Source of the DNA: Odontesthes bonariensis
Lineage: Eukaryota > Chordata > Actinopteri > Atheriniformes > Atherinopsidae
Direction of reading: 5' to 3'
Length of the DNA stretch: 64,000 bases
Assembly: GCF_027942865.1 (NCBI RefSeq)
Contig: NC_134519.1
Location: 17,617,248-17,681,247, forward strand
Below, in pieces: positions 34,501 to 49,500 of the stretch. A program made the position numbers and the translations under genes. The notes under the pieces were generated by a model. It searched no databases. It was given only the letters and a program-made list of their open reading frames with translations, and had not been told where the DNA came from. Position 1 is the stretch's first letter. Each line of letters starts with the position of its first letter.

Positions 34501-37500
34501 CTAAAGGAGCTACAGGAGTTGAGCTGCGCTGTGACGAAAAGATCTTACCTGCTGGTTCACTGGAAAATTCCGGTTAATCTTCTTCACCTGTTAGAATAAA
34601 AAAGAGCATCAATAAACTCATTAAAATATCTCCTGCTAATAATCAGAGACCAGTTGACAAAGTTGACGCATTTGGAGGACCTCATAGGGCCTCGTAATTA
34701 CAGTGATAAGCCTGCAAAGGACAAATAAATATAAATTACAGTATCCACGATAACACATTAACAATAGCACTGAGGGAAGACTGTTAGAGTTGCTTAATTT
34801 ATTCAAAGCATGCAAATTCAAAATGAGATAGATGGAGTCATTTCCACAAGGACTCAAGGCTCTTCTTAAAAAAAAAGCCTATTTAGAAAAAAAAAAATCC
34901 ATTCTCTTTGTGGTAATAAAAGGGGAGAAACTACTGAGAGAGCAGTCAGGCTTCAAATTAAAACACTCACATCACAGGTATCACTCGCCCCTAATCCACA
35001 CTATGCAATCAATATAACTTCTTTGAGAAGCTAAGCACACAAATTAAGACATCCAGTCCGGATCCCATCCTACGAGAGAGGCAATAACAAGCCAAGGCAG
35101 CTTATTGTGAAATATTAGTGAAGTTTGAGTCAGAAGAGAAAGCACAATGTTTAAGAAAACAGTCAGGAAGGGAGCTGGGTGTGAACATATGGGAGCAGAA
35201 GATTTAACTGTTCAGACTAGTTCATGCAGCTTCAACAAGAATCAGTAGAAGGCTGATTGGTCCAGATTGATTGGCCTACTTTTTTTTAAAAAACACCTTG
35301 AATCCATGAAAAAGTCTTGGTCTAACTACAAACTTGCATTTGACGTTAACAGCAATATAAAAACAAAAAGGCATCGACACAGTCAGCCTGGACCACCTTA
35401 ACACAGTATTTCTGTGCAGACTACATACAGAAAAACGTTTGTACCTTTATTTTCAGCTAGAGAGATAGTGGTAATGGTACCTTCTCAGTTCTCAGTGAAA
35501 ACCTCCCTCAGAGAGCAGCAGAGCATCCAGAATACTACTGCTTCACTATCAGTGGTTGTTTAGATCACAGGATTGGCTTACTGTGATTTAAAGGATGAGA
35601 TTTTTTCATTTCTAGTTCTTATTTATGAAGCACTAAATGGTCTCCGTCCTACGTATATATCTTTGATTCAGTTGTATGTTGCGGAGGGTCCAGACTTCTC
35701 CAGCGATCTGGACCAAGTTTTACCTATGCAGTCTTTCTAGAATTAAAACTAAATGAGGTGAAAGGGAACCCTGAATTCCCGACATCTCCTAGAGCTGTGA
35801 GTTTATTGAAATCAGAGCTTAAAACATCACTGTTTAATGTGGCTTTCAAGTAAATTAGATATAAAAGGTTGTTTCAAGCTGATAAAATGGCCAAATAATA
35901 ATCTGCAACGACGTGTTTGTTCCTATAGTGTTTTTTTTAATACAAATTCCTTTCACTCCTTAACTATTTATTTGTGTTGTCGTTTCTTTTCGTTTTAGAG
36001 ATGGTTTATTCTTATGCTGTTTCTTCTATTTTTTTAAGCATATGCATTTTTCAGGGAGAGCACTTAGAACTGCCTTTAAGGATAAAATGGGCTCCACAAA
36101 TATACGTCCCTTGTATTACTAGTGTAAGATTTGTATTAGTACGTAAAAAAAAGCAGATAAGCATTACATTTAAAATATGATTAATGTATCATAAAACAAT
36201 TCATTATGCAGTAAAATGTAAAAGATATATACGGTAGTTTAGGTACGAGGTCCCTAACTTCATCAACCGTTTACAGTTACTAAATTGAACCCATATAGAA
36301 CAGTCAGAGGAAGTGAGTCAGGTCAGACAATAAGATGTAATCAGTGTGTTGTATTTTATGCGTGCATTATATTTCATTGTAAGGAAATTGTGGCTAAACA
36401 TTTTGATAAAGTTTTAAAACAATTTGCTATGAATTGGAAATGTTAAAAAGAACAAAATAATCATCTGAAATGCAGTGGGTGTAAAATGGGAAGAAACATG
36501 AAAAGGAAATGCTGAGGTACAATATTTGAGTAAATATAAAGGCTTTTTAACTTTCTCTAAAGGAGAATGCCTTGGATTTCCTTCAGTTTCTGCATTTGAG
36601 TAAATACTTGACTGCTTCCCCCCTCTTCATCTGAGGTTGCCCCTGTGAGACATTTGCTTTTCACTGAACCTTTTTTAAATGTGAAAGTCTAATTGTTGTC
36701 ATGAACATCCATCTTTCTGTGTTTTAGAGTCTGGTGTTCATATAAACACTGAAAGACATTTACAGTCTTTCTGTCTTTTTTAGTTTTTCTAAAAATACTA
36801 AACAAGAGCCAGTAATATGTAGCCCTGGTTACTTACATACTCAGGTCCTGGATAAATGCATGTTGCTGTACATTTTTTATAAAATATGATTTGGCGACAT
36901 GGTGGAAGGTACACATTCATGTGTTTGCTTCCCACATTAGCTTTATAGATAAATAAAGAGGTTGTTTAAATTAACTTTCAATGTAATTAAGCATCTTTGG
37001 CACAATACTTTTTCATATAATGCTGTCTTATTGTAGTTAAGTGACCACAATATGTTGCATGTTAATACCTTTATATTTGCAATTATATTTAAAATTAATT
37101 GTTGAACCCACAGAGATATTTTTTTCTCAATGATAATACCTGTTTTCTTTATGCATTCGAATATTTCCATTGCAACTTTTACTGAGTTGTCCTGCTCAAC
37201 AGACAGATGCCGCTAAAATAATTTACACCCGATAAAAAACAGCATTCCTGCTTTATGTTCTATTCTGAAATTCGTGACAGCACACACTAAAGCATGACAA
37301 AACTGCATCAATAAAGATGAACTTGGATCACAAGCCAAAGCTTGCTGACTGTGGTAGACAAACACTCAACGGTGGGGATGTGGAATGCCGCTGAAGTACG
37401 GCTTTGAAGATTGCCACAGAATTGAATCAGCACCTCTGAGCCAAAGTCTCAGCAGAAACTGTTCAGGCTGCACTTTTCTGGAAACAACTGGAAACTCAAA

Positions 37501-40500
37501 GCAAGCCACTACAAAGAAACCACTTGTATTCAAGGTCAAGTCACCACGAATCAGAACCTGGTGTGGGGTTCAGTGGACCTCAATAAGATGGTAAGACTCA
37601 TTAGGAATGAGTCATAATCAAACCTAATCTCTGCATCTGATTTGATTCATAATCTTGTTTGGAAAGGAGACAACAGGAAGACTTCAGCCCACAATATCAG
37701 CTGCTCTGCCATGCAGCTGACTGGTGGGAGTCATTATGAGCAATGAAGCAAACACTTCCTTTCATAATGTCTTCAACGATGCCTTCAAATGCACCACTAA
37801 ACAAATTCAAGAGGGGTTTCATGAACCCCGATATGGCCTCTCCAGCCACCAGACCAGAACATCACTGAGCCTTTATGGGAATTTGTGGAGCGCAGAGAGT
37901 TGAGTGGATTTCCTCCTTCATCATCTCTCAGAGAAATGGAGGCATTTCTTCATGACAAATGGTTCAACATTTTACTGCAAACAGAATGTTCAAATGTATG
38001 ATGATAAACCAAGAAACAGTGATACCACGCAAGTAAAGGTAAACACTATTCTTTGCTTTGTCTCATTTAAAAGGTTTCCTGTTTCATACGTATTTTATCG
38101 TTTTAAAACAGTCTACTTCTGAATATTCATTGCAAATCAAAATAATGTTAAAAGTTGACCTTATAAACCCCCAAAATACATTATGTAGGTTTTCTGAGGT
38201 AATTGTAGGAGTCTGGCAGAACAGCTCCATCATCAATGAATCAATCAATAATCCAGTTTTTGTGTCCCAAAAGGGTATTTGGTTTTGCCGCAGTGGAATA
38301 AAAACGGGATGGAAAATCAGAAAATGTACACAAGCATACGACAATGAGACATAAAATCTCTTTTGAAAAAATTCAGACAAGTAAAGTAAAAATACACTAA
38401 TGACTCATCAGTTCCATTCACCACATTACAATAAAACAATAATGTTCTTTGAGCTGAAATTTGCATATTCTACACCCATTTGGTTACTACAGCAGCTTAC
38501 TCACTCACTCACTCACACACACACACCTCAGAAAATGTCAGACGGTTAGAGCGAGAAGTCCTCGCGGTGAGTCATCGGTGGTATGTTTAGTGCGTCCTTC
38601 ACTTCGTCCACTCCAATTAACCAGGACTTCATTATTCCCTACCAGACACACGCACACACAAAACACCATTCTCTGGACCACATGATAATCACAAAATGCA
38701 ATTTTTCCATTGCTGCTTGCCTCATGCCACAATTATGTCAAGGGAAACACAACAGCATGGTTACATCCTTCTAGCCTGCACTTAATATTTCCTCCATACA
38801 AGTTTGATGTATAGAAAAAAAATTATGAAACACACTAAAAATAATGTTAAATGTGTTAAAAAGAGTTACTTTTCATCCAATTCGGCCATGGTCTATAATA
38901 AAGCTTGTTAGCAGTATTTGTATTCAATACTTCTGCTGCGAGTAATCACTCATCTGGATATGCAGACACACACAACATTTTTCCACATCAGTTGTGGTAG
39001 AGCTGCAAAAAAATGTGTTCACAATAAAAGAAGAGTCCAGCATTTCTATTTCTCAGCTTCTTGCTGCTCCATGGTGTCATTATCAAATTTTATTGTATGA
39101 TGAATTATAGATTATAGATAGCACAGCTGCATAGGGTAGCTGGAGGGGATAGGAGTAATTTAATGTGATTTCTGTTATTGTGACCTCAGGCTTGGAGATA
39201 AGCAGGAAGACCCGTTGGTATGTGTCTACAATACTTAATACTGTGACATTTGCAAAGGGACAGTTGGACAATCAAGAAAATTCCAAGTGTGTTGCATTAA
39301 CACCCACTGCTTTATGGTACTGGTTGACATATGGCACTGAGAGTACTAAAAGCTATTATTGTTTCTTACTCACATTGTGCTTGGTGAGATTTGAAATGTT
39401 GCTCGCTATTGCCTGTAGCCAATCCAAGCAGTCTTCAGCCGTAGGAAGCTGTATAACTCCACTGCAAACCCCGTCCACAGCTATGACCTGGAAAGCATTT
39501 TTCCTGAAAGAATCAAGTACAAGAAAAATATCAGAGGATGATTTTGCATTGATACATACTGACATAACCTTTGAAATGGTCTTCTAGCCATTCAGTAAGC
39601 CATTTGATGAAAAAGACCTTCCTTGTAATGAATAATTTCTACAGTTCGATGTCATTTTTTGTTTAGCAAACTAACATGATATCTTGGACAACTGAGAGTC
39701 CTTAAAGGCATTGTTTTAAAATTTAGGAAATTAAATAATTGATTATGTTTTCAAAATGTGCATAGCCACCAAGCCTGAATAAGTAGAAATGCCTTAAAAT
39801 GCAATAACACCGATGCCCACCAGGTGCAGCCTCTAAAACGTCTCTGGCTACAGACTCCCATTCTGAACGTTTCTGCTTCTTCAAGAAATACTCGAGTTAA
39901 GATTACTTTCCTTAAAGTCATTATGATGCCATTAGCTAAATTCACTCATTATAACCAGTGTGGTGGTGGTCCATTGGAATTGTGTAATCTAGTTGAAGGT
40001 AGGCCTCAAAGAGAGGTATGCTTGGGAGCATGTCAGGCTTAACCGTCCTGTGCTGACTAACAGGCAAGTTGTTTTGGGGAAGGTGAGTCGAGAATGCATT
40101 ATTCTATTTCATGACCATTATTTTACACTGGTCTTTCGTGGAGTGAAGTCCTATTAGACAATATACTACCTGATATCAGACAGTTTTGACAGTGTGATAA
40201 ATCCAATTCATAGAAGCTACGTCCTTCTATTCATACTGCAGTTTGATTCAACTGCACTGAAGCTTTGGTCTGAATAACAGTGATTCTCCTGCAAAATAAG
40301 AGCCAATCTCTCTCTTCTGTTTGCTTATTGTTATTTTTTTTTCTTTAAGGGGAATTTGATCCAGGCATATGCACAGTCTTCGGGCATACAAACTTTTGGT
40401 AGGCCTGTAATTAGTTGTGTAGAGACCTGATGGACCCCCACAGACTGGTGCAGATGAATACATTTGCATTACAAAGGCCTTGCACACAAACAGGCCTGTC

Positions 40501-43500
40501 TACCATCACTTTGGCTTAACGCTCTGTTTCCGGCTTCTGTCTGACAGCATCTCCATTCAGTTGATGTTAGTTTTCGCTAACCAGTCACTCGGGACTAGCT
40601 TATCTGTTTGAATGTATATAATATGTGGGTTGAAACGGATGTGTAGTCATGTTAACATATCCGCCTAATCTTATAAGTGGAGCATCATAAAGTAAAACAT
40701 GTTCGCCATGACAACAGCCCTGATATGATGCTGTTAATCATTCTCCACCAATGTTCCTTAGATCTCCAAGGATATGTAGAAAACTTTGAGGTCTTTTGAC
40801 AAAGTATTGATGTGGAGAGGGACCTTATTGGCCTTGCAGGCAGGCAGGCAGTTTAAGATGATAATTTAACACTCCCCCTTCTCATCTAATCTGGTAATTT
40901 CTAGTTAGCCTCAAACTATTAGTAAAAAATAAAAAGCATTGTTTTGACAATGTAGAGGATCTGTGGTAACGGTCAGATGCCAAACTCAGGTTTTACACAC
41001 AAATGGACCAAATGTGAGGTTTTAGGAGAACTTTTCACCACGGTTTATCATTTGCAACTCTTTTGGAACTAAAAATATCACAATAAAAGGCCATGGCTGA
41101 AGTCTGAGTGGTATGTTTGTGTTCATTTTGATGCAACATAAACTGAAAGCCTTGCCAGTAATATGGCTCATAAATCTCCAAAACTGCAATATCCTTCTGT
41201 AATTTTCAGTTAATGAGCTAAAACAAGCCAAACCACAAGTGAGATACATTAGCATCCAATCCACAACATTACTGTTCTATCATCTACAGTTTAATAAAAA
41301 TGGAAATACAGACAGCTTGATGGCTAATTTAGCCAAGCCTCCACTTTTCAGTAGACCAGTCCTATTGCACATGCACAGAATTGTTGCAAAATAATTTAAT
41401 AGTCTTATCAGGACCATGTGGATTTTAATTCTGAATCTGGTTCCTGTTCACACTGACTTGAAAGAAATAAAAAAGGAGTATATATGAAATCAGATATGAT
41501 CAAATATGACTCACTGTCTTTTTTTATTCATGTCACTTAGCATCATCAGGGCTCAAACAAAAAAAAAGGTCAGCTTGTAACATATATTTGTAACATATAT
41601 TTAGGCTCAATGATGGAACAATGAGCTCATTTAGCCAGCTAATCGACTGGCTATTATGAATAATGACAAAAAAGTGAAAAATAAAATGCCTCGTAACGCA
41701 ATAAGGCTAGGGCTGGGCAACGATTAAGATTTTTAATCTAATTAATCACATGATTTCCCTGATTAATCTCTATTAATAACATTTGTATGCAAAATCCAAA
41801 ACTCAATTCAAAAGTAGTGTATAGCTTTTAGCTTTTAGCATTTAGTTTTATTTTAAATGTACTGCCATATGAATGAAAGTGCCATAACATTTGTTGTGCA
41901 AACACACTTTTAACATCAGCATTTTCATATAGTTTTTATGTAGAAGCCTCGCTTCACTGTCTGTTTCCTTGAATGACTTGCTGCTATCGATTATGTGTTT
42001 TGCCTTTAAGTGATATTTTAGAATAGAACTACTACGGTGATAAGACAATTCAACTTGGCAGTGTTTACAGATAACTTTGGTTCTGTCGACTCCACCGTCT
42101 GGAATAACTTTAAAGTTATAGTTATCGGCGTTAAATGATGAATGCTTTATTCTGAAAAGATTATTTGTGGGATTAGCCCGTCTTTTAAAATGACTTTAAT
42201 GAGCTTTTATGCACATCAGACGGTTGAATTTTTTTCAGATGTTCTACTTTATCAGGCATTGTTTCCTGTTACCTAAGGTTTACATAAAAATCACAGATAA
42301 TTATTTTGTGTGAGTCCACCTAGAAAATGGTTTTCATCCATAAGTATTAATCACAGTACAGAGCTAATTTCAACTAAACCAAACATAATAATAGTCAAAG
42401 GCCTGTGTTTTCAGAGATTACTCACACAGTTGTAAAAAGCACAATACATGGCCTACTTATAGATGGAGCACAGCTGTGTGCTGCGATTCAAAATTCTCAA
42501 GGAAGAAATCGCAGCAGTACTATTATACGAAGCCTTTAAGGGAAACACCAGTCTTGCAAGTCACACTTCAAGATGCAGCCTCAAAACTCACCTGCAGATG
42601 TCAGAGCCGGGGATGTACTGTGACAGACGTGAGTGTAGAAGAGGAATAAGGCGCAGGTCCACCCATCTCTTCTCCCAGCGAAGCCCCGGAGATGTAGGCC
42701 AGGACGAGCAGGACAGCGTGTCCTGTAGCAGTGGGAAAGATAACTTTTAGAGGAGCTTTGTCCCTCCCCGTCACACATTTTGAAACAGTTCACATGTCAG
42801 AGCTGCCTCTTCAGCTGCCAGTGTTGCAGATGCACAAGCAAGTCGAGCGAGCACAAGCTACAGATTAGAGCTGATTCACCCTTTTCAAATGATAAAGATA
42901 AAGCATTGCAGTTATCAGCAAGCAGTGACAGTTGCAGGGAAAGCACTGCTGTGGGGTTACAGAAGGGCAGTTACAGAATTACGTCGGTCACACAAGAGGC
43001 TAATGAAAAAGTACCGTGTTATTAGGATGGTAGTTCAAGTGCAGGCCACTATCACACAGAGGCGATGAGGTCCCACTACTCTGGTCACTTGGGATGCCTG
43101 GAAGCACAGCGGGGGTAAAAACACAAAAATATTAAACCTACAGCAACGCCTCCAACTGTTTCATCAACAAAAGCATGTTACTTTGTTCTGCTCCAATGTT
43201 GGCTCCCACTCTGTGCCAATTTGCATTCAGTTGACTGACTGGACAGCCAGTCAACCTGGCCTACATAGCCATATGAAAGGATTTAAAAAAAACGTTCATG
43301 TCTGATGATGGGCTGAAGCTCTCCCATGAGAGAGCAATCAATTTCACCACAATGAGCAAAGTCAATTCTTTCAGTTCAGGGCTTAGCACCTTTTGTGAGG
43401 CTTGAGATGTGTCTCTCTTTTTGTTTTTTCTCCTTAACAAAGTAGCATCATTACTTCTTTGTTACAAAATATAACACAGTAGATTAAAAAAAATGAATTT

Positions 43501-46500
43501 ATGTTTTTTTATTTTTCACAAAGTGTCTTGAGTTGACTGTTTCCAGGACAACCAGCTCCTGACAGAAAATAACACCAGCTAAAAATATTCTTGGTTAATT
43601 ATTTTCCACTGCAGTAGCAGTGATGCACTTAGACCTGATACTGGAGTACGAAATGGATTTCTTACATGTGCAGTCCTCACACAGGGGCAGTTTCAAAAAG
43701 GCTGGAGTCTTCTTTAAGAAGGAAACTGTCAGTGTCACTTCTTCACCGGCATTTCTCAAAACCTGCACCTGGGAGGTAAAAACATAGAGCATATTTTCGT
43801 GGAGTTTTTTTCAGACTGGATGAAACACGGTGTGCCGATGAGACTGAAAGGGATTTAACCCAGACTGCAAGTTGCATGCTCTTTAGCCACACAAATTTCT
43901 TTTCAGTTGCATTTAAGAAGGGATGAAAGATTGGCATTACATGTCAAGCAGATAGAAATCATCAAGTTAGACGAGATAAGCTGTTGAAAGAGTTGTTATA
44001 TGAGCTGACAGCTTACCACTTCCTCATGGCGATAGCTTCTGACATTTATTCCATTTATCTAGAAACAACAGTAAGAAATCTGCCCTGAATAACATTTCTC
44101 ACTTCATATAAATGCAGCTCATTTTCATAACGATTAATGAGGCAAACATAATAACTGTGTTGAAAAGTGTAAATATGATAGTGAAATGCACTTGCCATTT
44201 TTTTGCTGGAGTACACAAAACAAATTAAAGACCTTTTGGCTATATAAATGAATAATTATTCCCCATAGTTTCGAGACATGTGACTCTTGAATAATTAAAG
44301 ATGTGGGAGGTGCTATTTTGCAGGATGATAATAAGTAATCATTTATATGACATTTACCTGAAGGATGCCATCTCCAATGAAGAGCAGCCCAGAAAGTTCA
44401 GCTTGAAACAAACAAATCAACACAAACACTTGAGCAAACGCAATTTATATAAGTGAAATAGCAGATGAAAACTTTATCAAAACCCATGTAGTACCTTTTT
44501 GTTCTTTTGATATTTTGGAAATCACAACAGGGATTTTATGCTCTGCTCCACCCTAAGAGGTAAGATATAAAAACAAGAGCTTCGTGAGAGCTCATTCCTT
44601 GGCTGCCGCTGTTGTTGCAGTTTGACAAAGAAATGGTCAATAACACTTGTTCACACTCAATTGAAAGAATTGGGATGGGCAGCCTAATCTGCTGAGATCT
44701 AAATTACCTTGATGCTCAGGCCAAACCCTCCAATGGTCTGCCGCCTGATTGTTACAGTCCTCTCCTGCAGTTAGAGAGAAGAGATCAGCTCAGACTGATG
44801 CTGTGTAGTAAGTGTAGTAATGATAAGATGATGAAAATAGATATAAAAATTGACATCTTGTTTTTTTACTGTTGTGCATTTGAAAGTAAATGTGCAGCAT
44901 GGAGTCATAATGATATGAGCTAATATTTTTACTGCTATAGTACGCATAGTACTGTCACGAAACATAACAATTTCCTGTTGGCATGGTTATGCCAAAACTT
45001 AATAACTGTTATATTTCCTGTTGGCTTGGTTATGCCAAAACATAATAACTGTTATATTTCCTGTTGGCTTGGTTATGCCAACAGGAAATTGGCCTGATTA
45101 AGTATTACAAAGTTAATACTTGGAATAAGACCCCAAGTCACGAGTAATGAGAGATCTACGGCAGATACAATGGATAAGCTTGAACCAGGAGGAATATCAT
45201 AACATGGCTGAAGGAACATTTTCAGGACTCAAATGCCTCTACCCAGCTCCCAGACTCTGTGGGCAGACAGAGGCTCCAGACAGAGCGGTAACAGAAACGG
45301 AGGATGGATTGCAGTGCTTGCTAACAATAGATGGTGCAATCCTGGACATGTTAGTGAGCGTCTCTGCACCCCAACTGTTGACGGGTGAGAGTTTCTGTCC
45401 ATGTTGCACACTTATAGAGTTCACCTGTCTTTCCTGATGATGATGTAAAAGACAACATCCTACACAACATTTTTGTTGCCAGGCTACAAAATCATCGCCC
45501 TGAGGCACACATGGTGATCTCTGAAGGCTTAAACCACACTTCTCACTCTACTACACTTTGGCATTCCAACTTAACTAATTCTTAATTTTTCTTATATCAT
45601 TTCCCTTCAGGGGTAAATAAAGTATCATTAAAAACAGACACATCAATGTGCCCTTTGACCGTTATGGAGATAATAATCTGATGTACACTAATGCAAACCA
45701 CTTTACACAACGTATAGTCAGTTTAAGCAGTGTGAATTTGTCATATTGTACTAAATAAAAATCATGATTTTGAAAAAAATTATTTTTTATCTATTTTGCT
45801 CTCAATATTTTCCCCGCAGCAGTAATTATAGCTACAAAGAAAATCAAGCCAGAATACCCTTATCTTTCAAAAATGTTTTTTTCAAAATATGGGATCATGT
45901 CGAGTGAACTCTACAATGATTTTAATATCAGAATCTTCATGCATATATTAAGAAGCGGAGGTCAAAGACTGTAAATACAATCTCAAAAGTTGTAGATTTT
46001 TGTATCTGCCAGGATAAAAAATAAAAAAAGTGACTATTTTAAAAGGTTGTAGCCTTGCGCTATTATTTATTTTTAATGTATGGTTTTACTGGCTGAATAA
46101 TGGGCTGTAAGAGGACATTTAGCAAATAAAGCAACTGGTACTTGAAAATAGTTGTGAAGTGTTTTATGATGACATACTCGCACTGATCTAAACCCATCCG
46201 TGTGTGCTTTTTGAAAATGAGAAATTATGACCTCGACTTGAGACCAGCAGGAGCCGTTCAGTATATCAGCACCATTAATCATTTAGCTGCAACACACAGC
46301 ATAACTCATATCCTTTAAGAAAAGCTCATAAGGATAACATTCTGAACATTTTTGCTGTGGGTAAATGTCAAATAAAAAGTCAAGTTATGCAGGTGTGGGA
46401 GGATGCAAAATGATGAGGATTCATCGGAGAGAATTTCTTTTTTGTTTTTTCAACATTTGTATACACTAAGCAGATCAAATTCACAGTGATAAACAAGAAC

Positions 46501-49500
46501 ATTAATTATAGATAACTAAGGCAATCAATTACTGAGGAAAAAATCTATTCTAAACAAAAGTTAAAAACTAAAACAACACATCAAGAATAATTAGAGAAGG
46601 CTGAAAAATACACAGGAAAATGTGGATATGACACAAAGTCTAATGACATTTTTTATGTTACAAAATCCATCACTTAGATGTATGACTTATTTGAGGATCC
46701 ATGTTACCAGTTTTTATGTTGTAATTGTATTCTATGTTTATGATTTGACAGATCCTTTGAAGGATGCATGTCACTGAATATGACGATGTTGTCACTTCAT
46801 ATTTTAAATATGATGCCTGACAACAGTGTGTCATCAAACACTTTTTTTTTCTATTGGTGACAACAATGTATGTATCAACTATAAAGCTTGCAGATTAAAC
46901 TGAGGCGTCTTATTCAAATTCAAACAGATAAATGGCTGGCAGAGCAGTACCGGGCGGAAGTCTGTTGGAACAAAAGCAAGGCCAGACACATTCTGCCAGA
47001 GAAAATGAAATAGGAGCTGCCTGAATCGTCTGGTGGTAAATTTTATTTCAATGTAAAACTTAACTCTGTCAGCGAGGCTAAAAAGTCCTCACTTGTCAAG
47101 CCACAGTTGTGCTTGCAAGACCATGCCTTTGCCCTTTTCGCTGATTAGTAACGATGTTTCAGTGAACACAAACCTCCATTTGTCTTTGAAGATTTTTATC
47201 CAGTAAAATGTTATTGAATGAATAATGCCATTTCAGGAAAGGTCATGGACTCTGGTGTCTGCTGAGTTTTTTTCTCACAGGAAAGTATGCATTTATCAGT
47301 GTGAAGGAAAAGCTGACAGACGTGTTGACAAATGAGACCTAAATGTTACATTGAAGACTGAGCAGGCGAATCACTACTTCATGACTACATTCCATTTACA
47401 AGGAATAACTGATGTGGACCTACAATTAACAAATACATTGTATCCCTACTTACTGGACAGTGCTGTGCAAGTTACTATATTCAGTGAAGTGTGGCAAATA
47501 TATACTTGTGACTTGAACTGGGTTACTTACGCTTGAATAAAAAGGTTCTCCTGACACACAGATGACATCTTGTTCTTGAATGGTCAGAATATCTTTGGCC
47601 AAGTGTAGTCGAATATTAAATGGCTCCTCATTACCTTCTTGCATCAAATAAATCCCAGTCTTTGTCTGCAAACATTCAGAGTGATAAAATCATTAATCAT
47701 CCCTACGTGACTGAATTAACTGGCCATGAAATGAAATGTCATTGAGAATACCCGTTGCAGGATGAACGTGGAAATTAGGTTTGGGTACCGTTTGTTATTT
47801 CTATTCTACAACTTTAATTGTTAATGCTAATATCGAAACAAATAACCACACTCGAGCTCTGATTAAAAGGCACACGTTTATCAGAAAACAGAGAAAAGCA
47901 ATTGATTCATGGTTCAAAATAATAGGCAGCCTTCTACCAGCCCTGCAAGTATTTTGTGCCCTCTGTGTGTTTGGAATACATTCACACAAAGATGGTCAGA
48001 TTATGTAATCTCATTAGTTCCAAGTGCAAGGTTGATTTTAAAATAATAAAATAAAATAAAAAGACAAATCAAGAAGCTGTGAAATTAAATGGGTAAAAAT
48101 CAAGCCCACCCTCTACATTTGAATTCACCAGCCTCAGACCAAGCAAGCGTGAGGACTGTGTGTGTTTCCAATGATCCCTTGAAAACATGCTAATCTGCAT
48201 AAATTTGCATTCTGCATATCCTTCCTCCTCCTTGGCTAATTGTGATGCCAGTCCTGTCCTTGACTTAAAAAGGTCTGAATAAAAGAAGCACCTTCACCTG
48301 ATGAGACTGCTAATAGAAGAAAGCCACCAGTGTCAGCATCCCTGTCACCCAGGATTCGCCTCTCATCAACTAACAAGACAGTCAGCTGCATTGCTGATAT
48401 TAATAGAAATAGCAAATGTGAAACTGCAGGTCAAACTTGAATCAAAATCAGTTTATAGCGCACATTATCTTTCAGTCGTTAAGAAGAATGTGAAGAGCAT
48501 CCACCTTTAGCTGCAGTGTGAGAAATTAAATGAGGGAGGCATTAATTAATATCACTTGAAGTAATGTATGTCTGCGCAAGAGTCATTAGCTGAGCAAAAT
48601 GAGGGCAGTAGTGCTCGTATGTTAGCAGGGTTGGGCAACGTCTAAGGTGACTGAGCCTTGTTTGACCTGCAGGAGCTCTTGCTTTGCACTTAATTAACCT
48701 TATCTCTTATCCTATTTTACGTTACACATACTCCCCCCCCGTAATACTATCTGCATTATCATCTTCAATCTGATAGTGTGCGCATGACCTTTTTAGTGAC
48801 TGCATAATATGCAACAAGGACATCTTATTCTGACCAAGGAGCATCACAGTGTGGGGAGCAGTGGACAAACAAAGGAGGGTTCTCATAAAGAAGTGAAAGT
48901 TAAAAGTTACTCTGCTATTTTGCACTTTGTTTAGTCCATTGTCACAGTAAGGGAGGCAGAACTTTTCAGATTAGTCTTTTCACTTCAAAGTAAAATCAGG
49001 AAATTAAAAGAGACAAGAAAGTCAGGGGCCTTCTTTTAAACAATGTTCTCGGATATTACTTGAGCCTAGGTTAAAGATCACAAATCAAATAAACTTAAAA
49101 TGACAGCACTTGCTTGTGATTTATCCTCACAAAATGACAAAAATGAGGGATTAGTCAGGACTAGCTTTGTATTAAAAGAGAAAATCTAATTTCATGGCAA
49201 TGGAAGAGAAGACTGAAGTCAGGCAACACACATTATTCTGTGGGATAAACAGTTGGTCAACAAACAAAGCACAACATGCAACTTGGGAGTGCGTTGCTGC
49301 TGCAGTGAATGGGGTATAGCAGAAAGACAGGTGTGGCTAATAGGACAAATAAATGCTATGACCTTAAGCTATAAGGGGAGAGAAAAAACAGCTGTTCCCA
49401 TGTCTGGCAATTAATTCCTTACACCTATAATTGATGACTCCAATTACATTCTTCCTAAAGATCACCAAAGTTCACCACAGTACTAAACACATGTTCCAAA

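Noticed and set aside
42463..42750. + strand frame over SNTG1 exon 9
   Set aside because: Antisense to a well-supported coding exon.
45147..45437. 96-codon + strand frame next to the 43-bp repeat array
   Set aside because: Checked for a LINE C-terminus because a LINE-like tail follows at about 45600, but no motif aligned convincingly; only the tail is reported.
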